DNA from: Desulfobacterales bacterium
Lineage (GTDB): Bacteria; Desulfobacterota; Desulfobacteria; Desulfobacterales; ETH-SRB1
Length of the DNA stretch: 10,115 nt
Reading direction: 5' to 3'
NCBI GenBank assembly: GCA_030017395.1
Contig: JASEIZ010000061.1
Coordinates: 1 to 10,115 of the forward strand
Shown: in pieces, positions 6,347 through 10,115 of the stretch
Position numbering within the stretch: position 1 is the first letter of the stretch
How the letters are laid out: each line of letters begins with the position of its first letter
Position numbers and translations under genes: made by a program
Notes under the pieces: generated by a model
Seen by the model: the letters and a program-made list of their open reading frames with translations, nothing else
What the model was told of the DNA's origin: nothing
The model's database searches: none

Positions 6347-6390
6347 CCCCAGCCGCAAGCAGCGGGGGATGCGCTTGCTTTTGCGGTTCA
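6347..6390. repeat. GC-rich palindromic repeat, copy B
   Basis: CCCCAGCCGCAAGCAGCGGG, then GGATGCGCTTGCTTTTGCGG, then TTCA. It is a diverged copy of 6072-6113 in the same orientation, ending about 47 bp upstream of the rho start. The stretch 6257-6346 between MITE copy 2 and this repeat is AT-rich, and I see no gene or convincing promoter in it. Confidence 0.65.
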
Positions 6391-6421
6391 GTAGTATCTA
6401 ACAGGAAGGATAAAATATTTT

Positions 6422-6427
6422 GAGAGG
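6422..6427 (+). promoter_or_regulatory. Ribosome-binding site bearing on the rho start
   Basis: GAGAGG lies 10 nt before the ATG at 6438. A competing AGGAAGGA at 6403-6410 lies 9 nt before the in-frame TTG at 6420. The ATG gives the family-like N-terminus (M-N-x-x-x-L-K), so it is preferred; the upstream start would add six residues. Confidence 0.5.
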
Positions 6428-6437
6428 TAAAAATTTA

Positions 6438-7685
6438 ATGAATGTAGTTAAACTAAAAGACAAAAAAATAAATGAACTTATGCAGATGGCCAAAAAATTT
6501 CAGATTGACGGTGCTTCAGGAATGAGGAAGCAGGAACTTATTTTTGCATTACTTCAGGCACAGATTGAAAAAAACGGGCAGATATTTGGAGAAGGCACAC
6601 TGGAGATACTGCCTGACGGTTTTGGGTTTTTAAGAGCGCCTGATTACAACTACTTGCCGGGGCCTGACGATATATATGTATCACCATCACAAATACGTCG
6701 ATTCAATCTCAGGACCGGCGATACCATATCAGGTCAGATCCGTCAGCCAAAGGAAACCGAGCGGTACTTTGCATTATTAAAGGTCGAGGCCGTTAATTAT
6801 GAAGATCCGGAAAAGGCAAGGGATAAAATACTTTTTGACAACCTGATCCCGCTTTATCCAGACAGGAAGATGCAGCTTGAAAACTCTTCCGATAATTATT
6901 CTATGCGTATTATGGATCTTATGACTCCTATCGGATTTGGCCAAAGGGGGCTGATCGTTTCGCCGCCCAGATCAGGGAAAACAATGCTTTTGCAAAACAT
7001 TGCGAACAGCGTTATCGCGAGTCACAAAGATATTATTCCGTTTGTGCTCCTTATTGATGAGCGTCCCGAAGAGGTTACCGATATGGCGAGATCGGTAAAT
7101 GCTGAAGTTATAAGTTCAACTTTTGATGAGCCTGCTGAAAGACATGTTCAAGTTGCTGAAATGGTTATTGAAAAAGCAAAAAGGCTGGTAGAACATAAAA
7201 AGAATGTGGTTATCCTTCTCGACAGCATAACAAGACTGGCGCGGGCATATAATTCCGTTATGCCGCCAAGCGGGAAGATCCTGTCAGGAGGAGTTGATTC
7301 AAATGCGCTTCAACGTCCTAAACGTTTTTTTGGGGCTGCCAGGAATATTGAGGAGGGCGGAAGCCTGACTATTATTGCAACTGCCCTAATTGATACAGGA
7401 AGTCGCATGGACGAAGTTATTTTTGAAGAGTTCAAGGGCACGGGAAACCTGGAGATTGTATTAGATCGCAGACTTTCCGACAAGCGGCTGTTTCCTGCGA
7501 TTGACATCAAGAAATCGGGCACACGGAAAGAAGAATTACTTCTTGATAAGGAAATACTTACCCGCGTATGGATATTGAGAAAGGTTCTTTCTTCATTAAA
7601 TTCTGTTGACAGTTTGGAATTTTTGCTTGAAAAAATGAGCGGAACAAAAGATAATAAATCATTTTTGGCTGGTATGAATGCATAA
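6438..7685 (+). CDS. rho: Transcription termination factor Rho
   Basis: Rho is a hexameric RNA-dependent ATPase and helicase that releases RNA polymerase at factor-dependent terminators. The 415-residue product has a Rho_N domain (about 5-45, DGASGMRKQELIFALLQ) and a cold-shock-like RNA-binding domain (about 50-120, GTLEILPDGFGFLR and the DDIYVSPSQIRRFNL loop). The RecA-like motor has Walker A SPPRSGKT (175-182), LIDERPEEVTDM (205-216), Walker B VVILLDS (257-263), the Q-loop region GKILSGGVDSNAL (279-291), FFGAARN and GTGNLEI, and ends in SGTRKEELL. Length and order match E. coli Rho without the large insertions seen in some phyla. An alternative TTG start at 6420 adds six residues. rpmE follows after 27 bp. 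Rho is often autoregulated through its leader; the long repeat-bearing gap upstream could hold such a leader, but I see no specific attenuator. Confidence 0.97.
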   Translation: MNVVKLKDKKINELMQMAKKFQIDGASGMRKQELIFALLQAQIEKNGQIFGEGTLEILPDGFGFLRAPDYNYLPGPDDIYVSPSQIRRFNLRTGDTISGQIRQPKETERYFALLKVEAVNYEDPEKARDKILFDNLIPLYPDRKMQLENSSDNYSMRIMDLMTPIGFGQRGLIVSPPRSGKTMLLQNIANSVIASHKDIIPFVLLIDERPEEVTDMARSVNAEVISSTFDEPAERHVQVAEMVIEKAKRLVEHKKNVVILLDSITRLARAYNSVMPPSGKILSGGVDSNALQRPKRFFGAARNIEEGGSLTIIATALIDTGSRMDEVIFEEFKGTGNLEIVLDRRLSDKRLFPAIDIKKSGTRKEELLLDKEILTRVWILRKVLSSLNSVDSLEFLLEKMSGTKDNKSFLAGMNA

Positions 7686-7712
7686 AACTAACAAACAGGG
7701 GGTTTATAAAAC

Positions 7713-7931
7713 ATGAAAACAGGAATTCATCCTGAATATTATGAAACATCGATAAGGTGCGCGTGCGGAAATATCATCGAGGTTGGTTCTACCAAGGAGG
7801 ATATTAGAGTTGAAATCTGTTCAAAATGTCATCCTTTTTTTACAGGTAAACAAAAACTCATAGATACAGCGGGTCGAATTGAGCGTTTCCGCAAAAAATA
7901 TGAAAAATTTCATAACGATCAAGAAAAATAG
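7713..7931 (+). CDS. rpmE: 50S ribosomal protein L31 (zinc-binding type)
   Basis: The 72-residue L31 begins MKTGIHPEYYE and has four cysteines (C16, C18, C36, C39) in the arrangement of the zinc-containing C+ form, followed by HPFFTGKQKLIDTAGRIERF, the family signature. L31 bridges the large and small ribosomal subunits. Bacteria that carry a cysteine-free paralogue switch to it under zinc limitation; no such paralogue is in this window. AGGGGG ends 10 nt before the ATG. The gene follows rho by 27 bp and is probably in the same operon. Before prfA there is a 132-bp gap with an 18-bp inverted repeat. Confidence 0.97.
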   Translation: MKTGIHPEYYETSIRCACGNIIEVGSTKEDIRVEICSKCHPFFTGKQKLIDTAGRIERFRKKYEKFHNDQEK

Positions 7932-7964
7932 CTTTTTTACGTACACTTTATATTAGGAAATCAC

Positions 7965-8021
7965 ACCACAGAGGACACAAAGATAGGCATTGGTTAACAG
8001 CTTCTTTGTGTCCTTCGTGGT
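7965..8021. repeat. 18-bp inverted repeat between rpmE and prfA
   Basis: ACCACAGAGGACACAAAG (7965-7982) pairs with CTTTGTGTCCTTCGTGGT (8004-8021) with two mismatches, around a 21-base loop. I recall this ACCACxxAGGACAC palindrome type as a dispersed intergenic repeat in many bacterial genomes. It is followed by only a short T-run, so it may lower rather than end transcription from rho-rpmE into prfA. It is unrelated to the two other repeat families in the window. Confidence 0.75.
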
Positions 8022-8063
8022 TTAATCCAATCTGTTTCTGTATGGGGATATGTAGTTAAACTT

Positions 8064-9149
8064 ATGTTTGATAAATTAAAAGGGGTTGAAGAACGCTTTG
8101 TAGAGCTTGAAAAACTTTTAAGCGATCCAAGTATATTACAGGATCAGGATGCATACCAAAAATATAGCAGGGAGCATGCTGATTTAAACAAGATTGTCAG
8201 GATTTTCAGGCTTTATAAACAAACATTAACGGATCTTGACGGCAGCATGGATCTGTTAAAGGATGTAGACTCCGATATAAAAGATATGGCTCGTGATGAG
8301 GTTGACGCTCTTACAATTAAAAAGAAAGGTTATGAGGATGAACTAAAAAGGCTGCTTATTCCTGCGGATCCTCTTGATGAGAAAAATGTTATCGTCGAGA
8401 TACGTGCGGGCACAGGTGGTGAAGAGGCAGGTCTTTTTACGAGCGATCTTTTCAGGATGTACAGCAGGTATGCTGAAAGCAGAAACTGGAAAGTCGAGAT
8501 CATGAACCATCACGCAACAGGTGTCGGCGGTTTAAAAGAGATTGTTGCGATGATTCATGGCAAAGGTGCATACAGCCGTTTTAAATATGAAAGCGGCACT
8601 CATCGTGTTCAGCGCGTTCCAGCAACAGAGGCTCAGGGAAGAATACACACATCTGCTGTTACTGTTGCTGTACTGCCGGAAGCAGAGGATGTTGAAGTCA
8701 ACATTGATCCTGCTGATATCAAGGTCGATGTATTCCGGTCGAGTGGCCCAGGAGGCCAATCGGTCAACACAACAGATTCTGCAGTACGTATTACCCATCT
8801 TCCCACAGGGTTGGTGGTTACATGTCAGGATGAGAAATCCCAGCTAAAAAACAAAAACAAGGCGATGAAGGTACTCAGAGCTCGTCTTCTTGACAGTATC
8901 ATCAAGGAACAGAACGAACAAAGATCCGAAGATCGAAAAAGCCAGATAGGCAGTGGAGATCGTAGCCAAAGAATCAGGACATATAACTTTCCCCAGGGAA
9001 GAGTTACCGATCACCGTATTGGGCTGACCCTGTACAAGCTGGAAAATATTCTACTGGGTGATATAGACAAAATAATAGACGAGCTTTCAACATTTTATCA
9101 AAGCCAGGCTTTACAGAATGCAGGATCAATTGAAGACCAGCGCCAATGA
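8064..9149 (+). CDS. prfA: Peptide chain release factor 1
   Basis: RF1 recognises the UAA and UAG stop codons in the ribosomal A site and triggers peptide release. The 361-residue product has the N-terminal helical domain and then VEIRAGTGGEEAGLF. The codon-recognition tripeptide is P-A-T (186-188, in RVPATEAQGRIHTSA), which marks RF1; RF2 has SPF. The catalytic GGQ (230-232) is in SSGPGGQSVNTTDSAVR. Length is typical and there is no programmed frameshift, as expected for RF1. No strong Shine-Dalgarno sequence precedes the ATG (GGGG about 16 nt away). The gene overlaps prmC, whose product methylates the GGQ glutamine. Confidence 0.97.
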   Translation: MFDKLKGVEERFVELEKLLSDPSILQDQDAYQKYSREHADLNKIVRIFRLYKQTLTDLDGSMDLLKDVDSDIKDMARDEVDALTIKKKGYEDELKRLLIPADPLDEKNVIVEIRAGTGGEEAGLFTSDLFRMYSRYAESRNWKVEIMNHHATGVGGLKEIVAMIHGKGAYSRFKYESGTHRVQRVPATEAQGRIHTSAVTVAVLPEAEDVEVNIDPADIKVDVFRSSGPGGQSVNTTDSAVRITHLPTGLVVTCQDEKSQLKNKNKAMKVLRARLLDSIIKEQNEQRSEDRKSQIGSGDRSQRIRTYNFPQGRVTDHRIGLTLYKLENILLGDIDKIIDELSTFYQSQALQNAGSIEDQRQ

Positions 9150-10035
9150 ATGGACCATACTTGACATCATTAAGTGGACCACCTCCTATTTTCAAACCCA
9201 CGATATAGACAACCCGAGGGCGGCAGCCGAAATACTTCTTGCGCATGCCTTAAAATCAGACAGAATAGATCTGTATATGCGTTACGATCAACCACTTTCA
9301 GAAAAAGAACTTGCGCTTTTTAAGGCTTTAGTAAAAAGGAGGATAGCAAGAGAGCCGATTGCTTATATTGTGGGAATTAAGGGATTCTGGTTGATGGATA
9401 TTGCTGTTACCAAGGATGTTCTTATTCCCCGCCCGGAGACCGAACATCTTGTTGAGACAGCGCTTTCTCTTTTGCCAATAAATTCAGCGCTTGATTCTTG
9501 TAATATCCCCAAACGTATTTTAGAGCTTGGCACAGGTTCCGGAGCAATAATTTGTGCTCTTGCATTGCATCGTCCCGAGCATATTTTTATTGCTTCAGAT
9601 CGTTCAATTAAGGCTGTTGAACTGGCCGAAAAGAATGCAAAACATCATAATCTTAATAAAAAAATCATGTTTTTTTCAGGTGATTGGTTTATGCCGTTAA
9701 AAGAAGATACCCATCTGTTTGATATGATAATATCAAATCCGCCGTATATTAACACCAGGCTTATCAATAAGCTTCAGCCTGAAATCTCCATGTATGAACC
9801 GGTCATGGCTCTTGACGGAGGCAAGGACGGACTTTGCCGGCTCAGACATATTATAAGTGGCGCACATACTTATCTTAAGCCTGGAGGCAGTCTTTTGTTG
9901 GAAATAGGTCATGACCAGAAAGAGGATATCAGCAGAATTGTCGATTCCTGTGGCCATTATGAACAGGTTGTGTTTACAAAAGACTATAGTGGACACTATC
10001 GTGTGGTTCAGATGAAAAGGTTGATTAATTGCTAA
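9118..10035 (+). CDS. prmC: Release factor glutamine methyltransferase PrmC (HemK)
   Basis: PrmC transfers a methyl group from S-adenosylmethionine to the side-chain amide of the GGQ glutamine in RF1 and RF2, raising release efficiency. The 305-residue product has the N-terminal helical RF-binding domain (about 1-85, NPRAAAEILLAHAL), IPRPETE (103-109), SAM-binding ELGTGSG (136-142), acidic SDRS and the catalytic NPPY (207-210), then YEPVMALDGGKDGL and LKPGGSLLLEIG. Its ATG lies inside prfA, giving a 32-bp overlap in a different frame and suggesting translational coupling of enzyme and substrate. No strong Shine-Dalgarno sequence is seen, which fits coupling. An inverted repeat follows directly after the stop. 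Confidence 0.96.
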   Translation: MQDQLKTSANEWTILDIIKWTTSYFQTHDIDNPRAAAEILLAHALKSDRIDLYMRYDQPLSEKELALFKALVKRRIAREPIAYIVGIKGFWLMDIAVTKDVLIPRPETEHLVETALSLLPINSALDSCNIPKRILELGTGSGAIICALALHRPEHIFIASDRSIKAVELAEKNAKHHNLNKKIMFFSGDWFMPLKEDTHLFDMIISNPPYINTRLINKLQPEISMYEPVMALDGGKDGLCRLRHIISGAHTYLKPGGSLLLEIGHDQKEDISRIVDSCGHYEQVVFTKDYSGHYRVVQMKRLINC

Positions 10036-10037
10036 TA

Positions 10038-10081
10038 GACTTTTTACGAAATACCCAAATTTGATGATCTCGTAAAAAGTC
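10038..10081 (+). terminator. Inverted repeat after prmC built from MITE ends
   Basis: GACTTTTTACGA (10038-10049) is the exact complement of TCGTAAAAAGTC (10070-10081), with a 20-base loop, starting 2 bp after the prmC stop. Both arms are MITE terminal-repeat sequence. It could stall transcription after prmC but lacks a U-tract, so the terminator call is tentative. Confidence 0.35.
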
Positions 10082-10115
10082 TTGAAATCGTCATGCCGGA
10101 CTTGATCCGGTATCC
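10057..10115 (-). repeat. MITE-like palindromic element, copy 3 (inverted, cut by window end)
   Basis: From AAATTTGATGATCTCGTAAA onward the sequence is the reverse complement of the right end of copies 1 and 2: the terminal repeat, then GAAATCGTCATGCCGGACTT and GATCCGG. One visible change (GGTATCC for GGCATCC) would weaken the third hairpin. The rest lies beyond the window. Confidence 0.8.

Noticed and set aside
8064..9149. Release factor 2 instead of release factor 1
   Set aside because: The codon-recognition tripeptide is PAT, not SPF, and the programmed frameshift typical of RF2 genes is absent.
1..10115. A novel defence, toxin-antitoxin or biosynthetic system
   Set aside because: All well-supported genes are housekeeping genes of known families, and the remaining DNA is repeats, leaders and one possible relic.

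Overview
The window looks like a chromosomal housekeeping region of a low-to-moderate GC Desulfobacterota (deltaproteobacterial, Desulfobacterales-like) genome. This assignment is inferred from gene order (rho-rpmE-prfA-prmC), from the protein types (an Adk with a Cys-rich lid, an S21 beginning K-E-I-x-V-K, a CCA/poly(A) polymerase carrying an HD domain), and from the dispersed GTCATTCCGGC-type palindromic repeats. It has not been tested by database search.

Layout. Positions 1-725 hold a 13-bp perfect hairpin and then the C-terminal half of an MltF-type lytic transglycosylase on the + strand. Its homologous frame starts immediately after the hairpin, so the gene appears to be 5'-truncated. 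Positions 757-5032 are on the - strand. Read in transcription order they are: a CCA-adding enzyme (5032-3629), adenylate kinase (3444-2770), a MITE-like repeat (2506-2650), ribosomal protein S21 (2407-2210) with a clear intrinsic terminator, folC (2145-856), and tRNA-Arg(CCG) (829-757). Positions 5110-10035 are on the + strand: coaE, a roughly 690-bp gene-poor gap, then rho, rpmE, prfA and prmC. The two blocks diverge at 5033-5109.

The gap at 5731-6419 contains a frameshifted coding relic on the - strand, two copies of a GC-rich palindromic repeat, and a second copy of the MITE-like element (91 of 92 core bases identical to the first). A third, inverted copy begins at about 10057 and runs off the window end. 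A different 18-bp inverted repeat separates rpmE from prfA.

How the genes connect. Most serve translation and cofactor or nucleotide metabolism: S21 and L31 (ribosome), RF1 plus its modifying methyltransferase PrmC (coupled by a 32-bp overlap), tRNA-Arg and a CCA-adding enzyme (the tRNA gene does not encode its own CCA), Rho (transcription termination), FolC (folate), CoaE (last step of CoA synthesis) and Adk (AMP/ADP balance). I see no defence system, phage, CRISPR array or other novel multi-gene system. The most interesting material is the structured repeats, the terminator sitting 6 bp before folC, the truncated mltF and the pseudogene relic.
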